Assembly: GCF_040954835.1 (NCBI RefSeq)
Contig: NC_090698.1
Location: 6,818,501-6,882,500 of the forward strand
DNA length: 64,000 bases
DNA from: Lepisosteus oculatus
Taxonomy: Eukaryota > Chordata > Actinopteri > Semionotiformes > Lepisosteidae
Reading direction: 5' to 3'
Numbering within the stretch: position 1 is the first letter of the stretch; each line of letters starts with the position of its first letter. The notes under the pieces are model-generated. The model ran no database searches and had not been told where the DNA came from. It saw only the letters and a program-made list of their open reading frames with translations. Shown in pieces: positions 1 to 11,942 of this stretch. The translations under genes were made by a program, and so were the position numbers.

Positions 1-19
1 GCCGTCGGGCTGATGGGAG

Positions 20-130
20 ATTTCCCTTTAGCTCAGCTGGTTGGGTCCCTGTTGAGTGACGCCGAAGGCCCGGGTTCGAGTCCCCAGCGGTGGGGGGGGC
101 CGACCTGAGGTGGTAGCGGTGAGGGTGCAT
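20..130 (+). repeat. tRNA-derived SINE head (tRNA-like, degenerate)
   Basis: An A-box-like TAGCTCAGCTGG lies near 29-40 and a B-box GGTTCGAGTCC near 73-83, spaced as in a tRNA gene. The T stem would have only about three pairs, there is no clear acceptor stem, and a G-run with unrelated sequence follows. It is better read as the RNA polymerase III promoter head of a tRNA-derived SINE than as a working tRNA. Confidence 0.45.
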
Positions 131-1585
131 ACACACGTGTACCAGAGAGCGCTACAACATTTTACAGTGTGTAATCCTCCTCATCACTATCTAAGTTCCA
201 GAGGAGTGATATCACCAGTACCAGGACAAGGGCAGAAACACCTGCGACTCAACACTCTCCCACCCTACGAACTCCAGAAAACTAAGTAGAAAACACCTGG
301 ATTTAAAGGCAAGAGCAAATAAACAAGGCGACAGCAATCAATCTGGTTCTTGAACCTGTATTCTGCAGTGTTTGACACTCTTTTGCAGAGACACAGAATA
401 AAGCAAATTGCAGTCCTGCTCAGGTTATGGCTATTTCTGTCTGCCACTCCATCTGATAGCAGCCCTTTCACAGAAACAGTGCATGATGTCTGAGTGCTTT
501 TTCTGTACAGATGTGAGAAATCACTCTCGTTTCCTGATGCTGCAGCTCAGACAGTTGCAGACTACAGTTAAAAAAACGTGTAGTCAAGTGGAAGTAATAC
601 AATTCAGTAAATGCACAAGAGATCTACAAGAATGCACTTACCCGAATATATGAAAATTCTCTCTGAAACTAAATGAAAGAGCCTGATTTAAGACTGTATA
701 CAAAATCTCCAGTCCTGATCCAGGGCTACATTTCAGAAGGTTCTAGCAGTTTGAGCACCTGAAATCAAGAAACAATGAACCAGACGAATGTACTGTAGAA
801 AGATTGGACTTGGAAGGCAGTGTCTTAATTAAAAGAATTGGTTGTTTCAGTGCAGTTAGTTAACAGCACAAGTGGTTATTGATTATTTCTTCACAGGACT
901 GATGCTAAACAGTGGCAACATCAGCATGTTCACCACAATCACAACCCCGCCAGCGCATCACCTTAGTCCCCCTGCATTTCAGTGGTCCATCTTTGATCAC
1001 AGACAAGCCTCCCTGGACTTCTAAATCTTACTTTGCATGGTGAAGTCTGCATGGTCCGAAGTTCTCCTATCTTCACTAGGCATCATTCACTCCTATTTAG
1101 GCATTGACCTGACTCACTCCAGGTCACTATAGCCATTAGCTTTAATGCTAGCTACACCGGCTGATCCCATTTGGCCAGGACACCTGGCAGTCTAATTAAC
1201 AAGCACTCACACCCCAGACAGCAGCAGTAGCCAGTCAGGTGTGCTGTCTCGGAGAGACATCAACAGTCTGCTGGTGGTATAGCACAGGAGTCCTCAGGAC
1301 CCTCTGCTGTCTAGACTCCCCACCCAGCTGTGGGGAGAGAATAGGCTGCTACTTTGCCACACGTTGCCCTATTTCTCTAGGTGCAAACATCTCCCATCAG
1401 CCCTGGCTCAGCTGGCCAGACCTGTTCCTCAGGAGCACACTTCAACCCTGCTGGGCCTAGCAAACCAACCACCATGCAGTCTGCTTATCCTAGCACTTGT
1501 GATGTCCCTCGGTACAGCCAAAGCTAGGTCTTCTCACACTTCCTACACTCACTGAGCCCCACGGGCCTGTTAGGCAGATGAAATC
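131..1585. other. No gene seen
   Basis: Only short open frames without domain features are present on either strand. I recognise no repeat family here. Confidence 0.5.
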
Positions 1586-1587
1586 AG

Positions 1588-1755
1588 TGTTACAGAGCTC
1601 TCTCCCTCTCCCACTTTCTCTCCCACTTCTTCACCCATTCTCTTTCTCTCTCCTTCTCCCTCACACTCTACCTCACCCTCTCCCTCTCCTTCTCCTTCTC
1701 TCACTCCTATTCCCACTCCCTCTCCACTTCCTCTCCCTTTCCCTCCCTTTCCCAG
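1588..1755 (+). repeat. Polypyrimidine (CT-rich) low-complexity tract
   Basis: About 165 bases are almost entirely C and T on the plus strand, with runs of CTCTCC and CTTCTC. It is an imperfect CT microsatellite. The open frame across it encodes only Leu/Pro/Ser and is not a gene. Confidence 0.8.
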
Positions 1756-3085
1756 ACACAGTCTGAACCCTCTTCCTTCTGGCTGCTCTTATTCACCTTT
1801 CCATTAGTCCAGGGAAGAGGCCAATTGTACTCATGCCTATTCTGTCTGCTCCTTCTCTTGTGTGGAATCTCACTCCCTGTGGGTGTCAGTTATTCTACGA
1901 GCCCAGGTGTGTCACATTATAACCTGTTTTGTGCATTAAAAGGTGGGTTTCTCTTATAGCCACCTTTTACTACCTCACACATACCAACATTTTTTTAAAC
2001 TACAGTACTCTTGGGTTCTACACAGCACTTTCATAAGAGGAAGAAGAAAAGTTACAAATGAAAGCAAATTATTATGCCCATCCAACCTATATAGTTATTT
2101 TAGGCACTAATTTCTGCAAGGACCTCATGCAGCTAGGATTCAATAACAAGACTGTGTAGCTTGTCCCATACTCTCAAAATCTTTGTGTAAAAAAGTGACT
2201 CCTGTTCTCATAGTACCCGGGGCAGGAGTGCAATGCAATTCTTTATAGTAAGTTTGCAACTGCGTCCCTCATGTCTCAGATCTTGGTTTCTTCCAAGAGC
2301 TCCCCTGGTAAGTCTGAGTAACAAAGGGTGTCCAGCTTCATGTTCTGTAAGCCTTTGTTTCAGAGGATATGATGTTCTCCCTGGGTCCTTCCCTATTCTA
2401 TTTTAATTTTACACTAGATTAAGCCACTTGCCTTTAAAAAAGAACATCTTGCCATGATTTAAAAAATCCCAAGTGAGGTAATAAATTGTGTTTTTTTTTC
2501 CACTAAAGGAGGTGAAACTACTGAAAATAAGAGACTGACTAACATAAATACATACATTAAATAGAGAAGGCGAAATGTTGCTAAACTGTGATAATACCAG
2601 CTTTATCTCTGCAAATCACTGTTTATGAACTATCCTTAGTTTCTAGTGCTCATCAGGGAGTGTGCATTAAATTATTTGTGCTTCTGTGTCACTCAAGTGT
2701 GTGTCACACAATGATAACTTGTATGTTCTTATATTTGACTTTGTGTTAGTATTTATACTGTATATCAGGTTGTGAGAGATGTTCTTGTACATGAGGTGCA
2801 TTATTAACACTTTATAAACTGAATTTAGTTAAAGGTTGTAACAGTAGATATTTGCGTTCTATATTTTAAATACACAGCACACATTAATAACAGCATATGT
2901 AATAATACACACTTAATAAAGTACAATATTTACAATGTTGTACTGGTTCTGAATAGGCAGCTACTGTAACTCAGTTCTATGTCACAAGTGTCCACAAACC
3001 TCAAACTGAAGGGTTCAGATTTTAAACTTTACTTATAAAGTGTTCATTTTGTGTTTGTGATCAACTCCTTTTAAATACCTTACAG
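1756..3085. other. AT-rich intergenic stretch, no gene seen
   Basis: The stretch is AT-rich, especially 2400-2960, with no long open frame and no repeat that I can name. Confidence 0.5.
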
Positions 3086-3089
3086 AGAA

Positions 3090-3552
3090 AGACTTCAGCC
3101 CACTGAAACTCAGCAGTTGTGAGCCTGGCCAGTACCTGGATGGGAGACCTACTGGGAAAGGCTGATGCTGGAAGAGGTGTTAGTGGGGCCAGTAGAGGGC
3201 GCTCACCCTGTGGTCTGTGTTGGGCTTAATAGCCCAGTATAGTGACGGGGACACTATACTGTATAAAAGGCGCTGTCCTTCAGATGAGATGTAAAACCAA
3301 GGTCCTGATTCTCAGTGGTCATTAAAAACCCCAGGGCTTTCAATTTTTCTCAAAAAGAAAGGGGTGTTACCCCTGTGTTCCAGCCAATCATGGCCTCATA
3401 ATAAACCCCATCTATGAACTGGCTTCATCAGTCTGCTCTCATTTCTACCAATAGCTGGTGTGTGGTGAGCGTACTGGCCCACATTGGCTGTTGTTGGAAA
3501 GGTGGGACTACACATTGCTGGTGGTGGAGGGGAGTCCCCATTATTATTATCA
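3090..3552 (+). repeat. 5S rRNA-derived SINE (SINE3-type), nearly full length
   Basis: The 5' part carries the 5S rRNA internal promoter: a region like GAAACTCAGCAG, then CCTGGCCAGTACCTGG and TGGATGGGAGACC (C box). A conserved body follows, including AGTATAGTGACGGGGACACT and CCTTCAGATGAGATG. It ends in the shared tail with GGAGTCCCCATTATTATTAT, but lacks the final GCGCT segment present in the copy at 62430-62945. A reverse copy lies at 15690-16085. Confidence 0.85.
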
Positions 3553-4990
3553 CCATTGAGCATCTTGATTCACTGATTGTTTTGTTTGTGAGCAAGAAAA
3601 ATACAATCATTACAGCAAGATGTACTGTAGACTGGTAACAGAACATTCTGAAGCTCTTACAAATACTTGTAATTGTGGTTGAGAACAGGAAATATTTACA
3701 ACAGGAAAAAAATGGAACTTAATCAAAACCCAGTCTTACGAAAACAAGGAAAAAAAGTATTGCAAGTTCCGCTTGAAGTACAACGGGCAGAGTTATTTCG
3801 CTGAGTTGCTCTAATACTATGAGTAATCACAGGAACACTTTTGGCTTGGCACTCAGCAAATCAGTTGATTCAGCTGTTGTACTTCCCACTAGGGGAGCCT
3901 TCCGTGTGGAGTCTGCAAGTTCTCCCTGTGCCTGTATAGCTTTTCTCCAGGGACTCAGATTCATCACACGGTACATGTAAACAAACAGATTCATGCTCTT
4001 CTTCTGAGCATATCTTGTAATTACTGGCCTCTCTATGGGGAAAGCGAGCAATGCTCGTTAGACAGCACAGTGTGAGCAGGGTAAACCGCTGTGACATGGA
4101 AAGAAACTTTGGCTGGCAAAAAAGGAAATAAACCGAATTGTTCGGTTGTCCCCAGTCTGCCCATTCATTTGTCCCAGTTCAAAGGCAACATGCAAGACCT
4201 GAGCTTGTCTGGTTACTTCAGGCCCAACTGGGGTCCCAGTCTACTGCATTAGCCCTCTTTTCCACACTGATCTTGGCAAGCAGGGCTTCCTGAGTGCAGA
4301 GTCCCAGATGGGACTGGCTGAAAACCTCTGATGGCCCTCTCACTCATTTCCAAACCTTGTGTTTTACGTGCAGTCCTTTTTTGTTTTCAAAAACCCAGAT
4401 CTTTCACACAATGCGTGCTCAATGTGAATATATCTTAATGGCAAGGGGGGGTTAAGATCATGCTAAGGATGCTCACAGAGGCAGTGAAAAGACAGTTAAG
4501 TTAGGCGAGGGGTGCAATTTGGGGCACATGTGTACCTGGACGAACGTAGATGCCAGCCGAGTGTTTGTTTTTCCATTGAGCTCATAGCAACAACAAAAAA
4601 AAAACATTTGAAGATGTCAAAACGTCTAAAAAAAGAAATAGAATGGGAGAAAAAAGGGAAATTCCGAGACTGAAGGACAGAATCTGTTTTTCAATGGACT
4701 TGATGTTTGCGTAATACATGAAAGCAGTAAAAGCTGGCATTTTGAAAGATTACCAAATTCACCGTCACTGTGTAACATTGCACAAATTACGCTGAGTTTA
4801 CTGTTAATTCTTTTGATGATGAAATCACAAAGGCAAAAGAGCCTCTGGAATTTCTGCACACTGTAAAAAACCTGGACCTTGCAGTGATGTTACGTAAATT
4901 AACTGTTTTGATTTACAATGCCTTGCATTTTTGATTACAGTGCCTTGCACTGTTGAGCAAGAGTGTGTCCCCGACAGAAATAAATATTGA
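3553..4990. other. No gene seen
   Basis: There are short open frames only, some poly-A runs, and no splice-supported coding segment or named repeat. Confidence 0.5.
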
Positions 4991-4991
4991 A

Positions 4992-5546
4992 GCAGTTCAG
5001 GTGGGTATCTGCGTCAGCGTGCGTAGTCTGCAAAGGAACAAGTAATAGGTTTATTCCAAGCTGAAAAGAGATTAGAGAAAACACCAAGTTTCGGCTGTGA
5101 AGCCTTCTTCAAAGGCTATTACCTGTTCCTCTCCATCTGTGTTCTCAAAGATGTTTTTCCTAACTCCTACATCAGCAAGACTTTTGAAACTAAAATTATC
5201 CTGCAGCTTGGATCCCACCTTTCCCCTTCTCTCAACCACAGACTAATTTTCTTCTATATTCTCTCTATTCATTGTAGGTTTCATTTCACAGTTTCTACAC
5301 CTATCCTGACTTCACACCTCTTGATTGGCCAGTCTGTCTGTCCCCTGCTCCCACCTCTCACTCCTCCTCTCTCCCAGCTTTTGTTCTCCTGCTACATTAC
5401 CTTTGCTGTATGCCCTGTCTCTCTCACACCTAAAGAAGGCTCCACAGCCGAAATGTTGTTTTCTTTCTTCTCTTTTCAGCCTGGAATAAACCTATTACTT
5501 GTTCCTTTGTAGACTACGCATGCTGACACTGACACAGCCACCCACC
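4992..5546. mobile_element. Foldback element with ~115-bp inverted arms and hammerhead-like cores
   Basis: The left arm (about 4992-5112) and right arm (about 5430-5546) are inverted copies. Both carry AGGTTTATTCCA and AAAGGAACAAGTAATAGG in opposite orientation. Each arm, read toward its outer end, contains a GAAGAAGGCT..AGCCGAAA block resembling a hammerhead core (CUGANGA, stem II, GAAA). In the right arm the first element reads CTAAAGA. No protein is encoded between the arms. Related arms occur at 17765-17900 and 34395-34740. Hammerhead motifs are known in Penelope-like elements; that link is inference. Confidence 0.6.
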
Positions 5547-5699
5547 AGAAATAATAATTGACCTGTTACCCAAGAGTCTTAAAACAAAATGGACAAATGG
5601 AACTGGTTCACACATATCACCATGAGTACATTAACAATTCAGACTTCAAAACTCAACATGTTAACTTGAATTCCCACAAATGGTGAATGCCCTCAGTAC

Positions 5700-5830
5700 C
5701 TAGAGTAAATAAAGGTTCTGGCAGGTGGTGGGTTTGAATCCCAGGTGTGGTACTGTTGTTGTACCCTTGAGCATGGTACATCACTCAGATTGCTCCATTA
5801 AAACACCATGCTGTATAAATATGTACAAAT
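5700..5830 (+). repeat. tRNA-derived SINE fragment
   Basis: A B-box-like GGTTTGAATCCC is followed by TTGTACCCTTGAGCATGGTA and a CTCAGATTGCTCC block. This matches the common fish SINE body (CCCTGAGCAAGG..CTGCTCC), also seen at 33115-33180. Confidence 0.55.
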
Positions 5831-6570
5831 GCAAATTGATTTGGATATATATCTCTCTTTAAAAACTTTAATCAAATGAATTAATAATAATCATGCGTAA
5901 TTAATAACAATGAAATGGACCCCAAATCAAATATTGATTGTAGTCCAGCAAAGACCCCACACAGCTGCTGCTCTCACCAAGCTCCCTAACAATTCCAGAG
6001 GGCACCTCCACACAGTGCAATGTCTATAAGACGGATCCTGTGCAATAACTCCCTGATGAAGTTGCTTACAGCTCACAAAATAATTGATGTCTGTCTTCCA
6101 TCCTCAGGGAAAAGCCATTGGAAGAATCCTGTAAAGGCAAAGGCATCCAGAGGTGCTAGAAAAAACTGACAGAAGGAAATACTGAAACCATTTTCCTTAT
6201 AGTGTATTAACAAGAATTCCATAGACATGTTGCAGATGTGGATCGTGTAGGCAGGACTGGGACTAAACACAGCAGTTCTGTCTGTAAAGGAGATGTGAGG
6301 AGACTTCCCCTTGTGTGAACGTCCTTGGATTCCTCTCCTGTATTGGTTAGACACACTCTGTGAGACTCCAGTACAATCAGGGAATGTTGGCAGCCATAGG
6401 TTACAACGCTGACCCAGACACTACAAGATGAACAGGTTCGGTGAGTTGGCCTCTTAGAGGTACTTTAAATAGCAGTGTGAATCTTTCATCAGATAGGAAA
6501 CAGCATTCGATACATGGTCTGACACCCAAACAACCACTCAGCCACTTTCCATACTACAGGGTTTAGAGGA
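5831..6570. other. No gene seen
   Basis: I see no coding region with domain support. The open frame at 6073-6354 (-) has no recognisable features. Confidence 0.5.
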
Positions 6571-6574
6571 AGCT

Positions 6575-6998
6575 AGTGCCATTTTGACTCACCAGAACAC
6601 CAACAAACTTCCTATGACCTATCATCCTCCTGCCAGATGATGAGATCACCAGGGCAGCCCAAGGACTTCATGATTTGGGATTGGGACTATGCCTGGCCAC
6701 ACAATCATGGGAAAACAAGGAAAACAGCAGGGGGCTAAGCACACTGCCCTGAGGGGCACCTATATTGACAGTCAGCATGGAAGAAAGTTTCCATCGTCCC
6801 CCACAGTCTGTATTCTGCCAGTCAGGAAATTCATAATCCAGCTGCAAAAAGAGGCTTTGATGCCCAAGTCATTAAGCTTCCTGACTAGTCTGGATGGAAC
6901 TACTGTATAGTGTTAAAAGTGGAGCTGTAATCGATGAATAGTATTCTGACTTATGTGTCTCTATCATCCAAATGAGCCAGGGCAGTGTGAAGGCAGTG
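6575..6998 (-). pseudogene. L2/CR1-like LINE reverse-transcriptase relic
   Basis: On the minus strand, broken frames read as non-LTR reverse transcriptase. A segment like ILFIDYSSTFNTI (palm region before the A motif) and WIMNFLTGRIQTV are followed, out of frame, by a GAPQGSVLSPLLFSLF-type motif and HDCVA. Stops and frameshifts interrupt it throughout, so it is a dead fragment without the catalytic FADD segment. Family placement rests on these motifs only. Confidence 0.65.
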
Positions 6999-7970
6999 AT
7001 AAATAAATCCAACCAATTGATCGAATCAATCAATACTTTGTTCATTGTTCAGTCCCTTCAAAATTGGAAGAGACTGACCTTGATCCATGAATGAAGCAGG
7101 TTGAACATGCTAGTGAGCTCATCCCACTGCATTGAAACACTTTCAATGTGACGTGAGTGTGACAGCTGAAGCACAAAGGAGCGTTGTTGTGGCTGTGTAC
7201 CAAAAAAGAGACAACAGGGGGCGCTCTTCTCCAGGCAATAACAGAGCGAGCATTGGCAGGGAATTAAACAGCAACACGTGTGTGGTGCAGGCGAGATGAA
7301 GTCATGAAGTGGTTCAGTTTTTATTAAGAACACATGGGTCTGTAGCATGAATATTGCATCCTTGAAACATGGGTATCAGGATCCACCATGTGCTAAAGCC
7401 TGAGCTTACATATTCTAGATTTTGCTAATAAAAGGCAGACTGAAGATATTAGCATACAATCTTCTTTATACCTGGAGACTAAGTTGTAGTGTGTTGAGAG
7501 TCTCGTATAGCTCTACACACAAACACAAACAGTACTCTCTTTATGAGCAAAAGCAGTTTATTGAACTAGCCAATCAAAACAAAAGGCTCAAATTCAAGGG
7601 GTCAATTACTCAATGTACAGCAAAAACAATCTGCTCAAAGAAATGGTACAGGTTGCTTCATTTTCAGTGGCTTAAACAATGTGGGCTATTTACTGTAGGT
7701 AAACAAGTCAGGAATAGTGATTGAAAACTATAAAGGTCAGAAAATGTAACATTTAATTAAGTTTCAATCTGCATTTTCAAAACGGTGTCTCAAAATAATA
7801 CTACTACAAGCAACAAAATAATAAAAACATTTTTTTTTTACTTTTAAAAATTACCGAGATATAAAAGCATAAAGCATAAAGCCTTAAATGAACAGGCCTG
7901 TGAGTGGCTTCAGGGCTGGAGAGCAGATTAATGCCTACAATGTGAAGGTCCCAAGGTTCTCCTTTATTAT
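6999..7970. other. No gene seen
   Basis: The open frames at 7058-7348 (-) and 7422-7724 (+) show no domain, signal peptide or splice context. This is probably unique intergenic sequence. Confidence 0.5.
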
Positions 7971-7972
7971 CA

Positions 7973-7978
7973 ACCAAC
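7973..7978 (-). terminator. Candidate polyadenylation signal of the GPCR gene
   Basis: TTTATT on the plus strand is AATAAA on the minus strand, about 190 bases past the GPCR stop codon. Confidence 0.4.
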
Positions 7979-8163
7979 GATCAATCAACATTTTTTCTCC
8001 TATAGCACCTTTCAATCCAGATCATTTTCAAGGCACTTTGTTATCAGTTGAAGGGACCAATCACAGTTAGCCAAGAATGCACCAGTGCTGCACAGCTGGA
8101 TCCAGCTGTCAGGTGTCTCAATGCTTTACAGTGTATCTACCACGTGAGCGTTTTGGCTAGTAG

Positions 8164-9030
8164 TTAGGGCTTCTTTGGAAAACAGCACATCTTGCCTGAG
8201 GAGTTTGGCTTGTCCATTTTAGAAATGTAGAGCACTGGCTCAATGCTGCAGCTGAGATCCATGAAGGAGAAGAGGAAAACGCTGATGTAGCACTTGAAAT
8301 CATGAGCAGGGAAGTGGTACTGGAAGGGGAAGAGAGCCACAGGCGGGAGATAATTAAACACGATAATGGCCAGAATGTTTAGAACCATCTTGAAGGCCTT
8401 CTTCTTCATGGGGTGCATCTCCTCCTTGCCTAACACTGACCGCCTCAAGGCCCACAGGATGGAGAGGTTGCAGAAGACCATTATGGTGAAGCAGGTGAGA
8501 ATTACAATGCTGAAGGCCTCTACTATACTACCTATCCCAAGGATGGACTTGGTCAGGGAGTAGGCTATTGTAAAACCCCAAACGGCCGCAGCACAGACTT
8601 CCCTGTAACTGCGGTCTTTGATCTTGGTGAAGGTGATGGGGTGCACCACGGCCACGTAGCGGTCCAGACAGATGCAGGTGAGGAACAGCGGGGTGACGTC
8701 TTTTAGCCCATAGGAGAACCTCTGGGCGTACCAAATCCGCTCATCGTTGAGAAGCAACCGGTTAAGCAGCTCGACAGGAGTCATGACGCAGAAGCAGGCG
8801 TCCAAGACGGCAAGGTTCACGATGAAGATGTCAGAAGTGGAGGAGTCGCTGGCCTTTCTCAGGATTAGCCACATCACCACCAGGTTGGCCGGCAGGCCGA
8901 TGGCAAAGTTGAAAACCTTCACGCCAAAATAGAACACGAAGCCGGAGATGTCCGCCTCGCAGCCAAGGAACTGGCTCCAGGGCACGGCCGTGATGTTGGG
9001 CGCGCTGGAGTTGGCGTAGGAGGCCTCCAT
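8164..9030 (-). CDS. Rhodopsin-class (delta-group, P2Y-like) GPCR with a near-absent extracellular loop 2
   Basis: A predicted seven-helix plasma-membrane receptor of 288 residues, coded in one exon from the ATG at 9030 to a TAA at 8164. TM1 has ANLVV, TM2 has NLAVLD, and TM3 ends in LDRYVAVVHP (the DRY motif). TM4 contains AVWGF, TM6 has FNYLPPVALFPF, and TM7 has an IEPVLYISK variant of NPxxY/DPxxY. N-glycosylation sequons (NSS, NIT) lie near the N terminus. Fifteen bases upstream of the ATG is CCTCTCTCCAG, a possible acceptor implying a 5' noncoding exon. It is odd that TM4 runs almost directly into TM5, so loop 2 is nearly missing, and that the usual cysteine at the top of TM3 is absent, so the conserved TM3-loop 2 disulfide cannot form. 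The P2Y/HCA-like affinity comes from motifs; the ligand is unknown. Confidence 0.85.
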   Translation of the reverse strand: MEASYANSSAPNITAVPWSQFLGCEADISGFVFYFGVKVFNFAIGLPANLVVMWLILRKASDSSTSDIFIVNLAVLDACFCVMTPVELLNRLLLNDERIWYAQRFSYGLKDVTPLFLTCICLDRYVAVVHPITFTKIKDRSYREVCAAAVWGFTIAYSLTKSILGIGSIVEAFSIVILTCFTIMVFCNLSILWALRRSVLGKEEMHPMKKKAFKMVLNILAIIVFNYLPPVALFPFQYHFPAHDFKCYISVFLFSFMDLSCSIEPVLYISKMDKPNSSGKMCCFPKKP

Positions 9031-9045
9031 CGCGGGGCACGGGGC

Positions 9046-9940
9046 CTGGAGAGAGGGAATCGGATGGCGAACTGTCAAGGGCCGCTGTCAGAGAGACCAC
9101 AAGAAGAACACAGAAACACTTTAGTCCATTTTAGTCCAAGCTACAGTACAGCAATCGGAACCAGGGGAACAGGGTCCTGGTGGGAATTCAGGAAGCAAGA
9201 TTAATGGGATTATCTGTTAGGGGAATTCATGTCGTACAAGGTAAACGTTGACGGCATTATCAGTATGCATACAAAACCCCACCTACGGTATGTATTTATG
9301 AAATGCCATTTGTGCCAATAGCACTGATGCAGTTCCTTGTTCAGAGCACACCACAGAGTAGAGAGCTTTGAAACAAGAACAGGGTTATGAGCAGGTCAGA
9401 ACGTACAGCTGGTGGTAAACATTCAACGTGTCAGTTTTTATGCTAGATATTTGGTTTCATTTGGTATCAAGTTAGCATGACACTCATATAAGTCATGTGA
9501 GTGCATTTGTCTTTCCCTCAGTTTAATTGTCAACATAGCTGTTGAAATACTAACAGGCAAGCACCTGTGTCAGAGTCTCTAGAGTTTAAACCACCTTGCG
9601 CTAATATGCAATTAGCCACTGTAATCAGTATGCAATAAAATAATGTGTAGTGAAACAGACAATGAAATTTCATATTCTTATACAGAATACATGAAACAAA
9701 AATAAGTCCCCTTGTAAGCTTAGATAGCTTTCTGAATGGGGGAGTGTGTCTGAGGAGCTGGGTTGGGGAAGGCTTTTGAGCTGTAACACAGTGGAAATTT
9801 TCTGCATTTCGTCCCACGGAGTCAATCTTTACACCGACACAGTGAAATCAAGCACACAAGCCTGTGACGAGTGTCAGGGCACAGGGCTCTGAGACCTGAC
9901 TGCAGTGTGCATAGTGTGAGCTTGGCTTCGGGTTAACAGC
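9046..9940. other. GPCR upstream region, nothing else seen
   Basis: This would hold the GPCR promoter and any 5' noncoding exon, but no TATA box or CpG island is obvious. Confidence 0.4.
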
Positions 9941-9943
9941 TCC

Positions 9944-10030
9944 TTACACTTATAGAGCGTTTTTTTTTATTTATTGGACACTCCACTCAAAGCGCTTTAC
10001 AAGCAATGGGAACTCCCCTCCACCCCCACG
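9944..10030 (-). repeat. 3' tail fragment of the 5S-derived SINE
   Basis: It reads TTGGACACTCCACTCAAAGC and GCTTTACAAGCAATGGG, the reverse of the tail seen at 62870-62945. Only the 3' end remains. Confidence 0.65.
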
Positions 10031-11640
10031 CATGTGAAGCAGGCCTGTGCTCGATGACCCACTGTCTTCATTTCTCTTTTTAGGCCACCGGTGCACCTGG
10101 ATCACCACAACCTTCTCGCTGCCCATTCCTGCGCTCAGTCCTCTGGGAAGACATCCCCCATGCTGCTCCCTGTACTTGCTCTAGAGCTGATCACCTCTGC
10201 AGTAACAGCATGACGTCTGGGACACAGCATGCCTTTTTACAGCAAAGTCGGCCAGTTTGATCCTGAAGAGCATTACCCCACAGCCACAGAGCTTGCCTGC
10301 AGAGCAGTAGATCTACTGTAACACTCCTGGGAAAATCACAGAAACATGAGTAAAGTCCACAAAATAGAAATACCTAGAGATTAAAGAAATTAAAAGAAAC
10401 CTTTAATAATAAGAATATCCGCCGATGCGCTTGACTGAAGGAGCTGAAAATAGAATGGGATGAAAATATTTTCAGGAATTAGAAAATCGCACTTGGTTCT
10501 ATCTAGTTTATTCGTCCCCTGTTTGACAGTTACAATGTACTGTATATATGTGCTCCTGGCATATACTGGATTACTTTGCATTCAAAAGTCCTCCAGAATC
10601 TTTGTGCTTCTCAAATTGGCTTGCTGCTGTAACAGTATTTGCAACTATACTCTATGTTGAAATCATCTGCAAGAAGTTTGACTATACCAGAGAAGATCAT
10701 TGATATTGACGAGCATATGTACTTGTCCTCATTAAGAGCTGCAGTGTAATTGTTTTTCATCCTCGGACAGTGGCCAGCACTCCCGTCTGGTGTGTTAGGT
10801 GACAGTGAAGCAACCAGCTTCCCCCAAAAGAGGAAGCTCCTGTCCCTCCTGCCTGAGCAAGACAAACGAGGGGGCGAACTTTCTATTCTCTGGGACCAGT
10901 GATGTGTGATGCAGTGTCTCTCTGACCTCATCCCTCTCCTGCTTGTGTACGCAGTCATTTGGATGGAAAGCAATTAGCTCTTAATTAAATCACCTCCTGA
11001 GTCCCAGATGTTCCAGTAAGAAACTCACGATTCCCCTGTGCCTTGCTCAGTGTTCACACACTCACACAGACAATATGCACGAGGCAGCCCAGGGAAATCC
11101 TGACTTTCTTACTGGGAGAGAGGGGAGTTCAGAGAGGATTTAATTATGAGCTAATTGCCTTCCTTTCAAATGGATGCAGGTGCACGGGTCTGCCTTGCAG
11201 GAGGTGAACAGAGATGCTGTGTTGCTGTGCTCTGGGAAAAAGTAAGCTTGACCCTCCATTCCTCTTGTTGAGAGCAAGTCAAGTCGGTTTTTCCACTGAT
11301 CAAAGGCACGTATCCTTTTTCTGTCGGCGAGCTCCACGCATCCTTGCAGGAGTGCCCGAGCTGATCGGAGAAGCAGAGCCTCTCTTGCTGACAGCCCTGC
11401 AAAGCCTCAGACGCCTGGCGTGTCCCAGCAGCTGCTCCACCTCAGAGGCACTCAGCCAGTCTAATCTCTCCACTTCAGCAATTCCAGTCTCAGCTCCAGC
11501 ACATACAAGCTCACAGGCACCGCAGACCTTAGCCTGCACTCGATGCCACTGTGCTTACTGGTTCAGCCACTCAGGAAACTGCCCCTGCCTTCTTTACAAG
11601 TTTTTTTACGGTCACTAAGCCAGATATAGAACAAGCCTTG
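10031..11640. other. No gene seen
   Basis: The open frames at 10611-10973 (-) and 11214-11618 (+) lack domains and splice context. Confidence 0.5.
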
Positions 11641-11885
11641 ATTGAATTTGCTCAACCTAGCCTCTCCAGTCATTTGGTGAAGTAGCATCTCCCTTCTCCA
11701 CCTGATCTGCTGGGCAGTGGGGCTGCTGGGGCAGAACTGGGCAGAACGGCTACCCTATGTCACTCAGCTGGGGTAGTGCATGCCGTGATGGTTGATCTGC
11801 TGTGTTGTGGGCCCCCTCCATTGTGTAAAGCACCTTGGGTTTGAAATTTCAGTTCATTTCAGTAAAGTATTTTGGCTATATAATG
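11640..11885 (+). repeat. Possible SINE with GTAAAGCACCTTGGG tail
   Basis: The 3' part, GTAAAGCACCTTGGGTTTGA, followed by AAAGTATTTTGGCTATATAA, resembles the common tail of fish SINEs. I cannot identify the 5' part. Confidence 0.35.
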
Positions 11886-11942
11886 ACACTTAAGGTACGC
11901 AGTTAAACAGCTTGTAGTATCAAAGACTTGCAGTGGAATGGA

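Noticed and set aside
20-95. Functional tRNA gene
   Set aside because: A- and B-box-like motifs are present, but the T stem pairs poorly and no acceptor stem can be drawn, so it was called a SINE head.
1578-1766. Leu/Pro-rich small protein
   Set aside because: It is the translation of a CT-rich low-complexity tract.
8164-9078. GPCR start at 9078
   Set aside because: The codon there is TTG; the ATG at 9030 lies just after a likely splice acceptor and gives a normal short N terminus with glycosylation sites.
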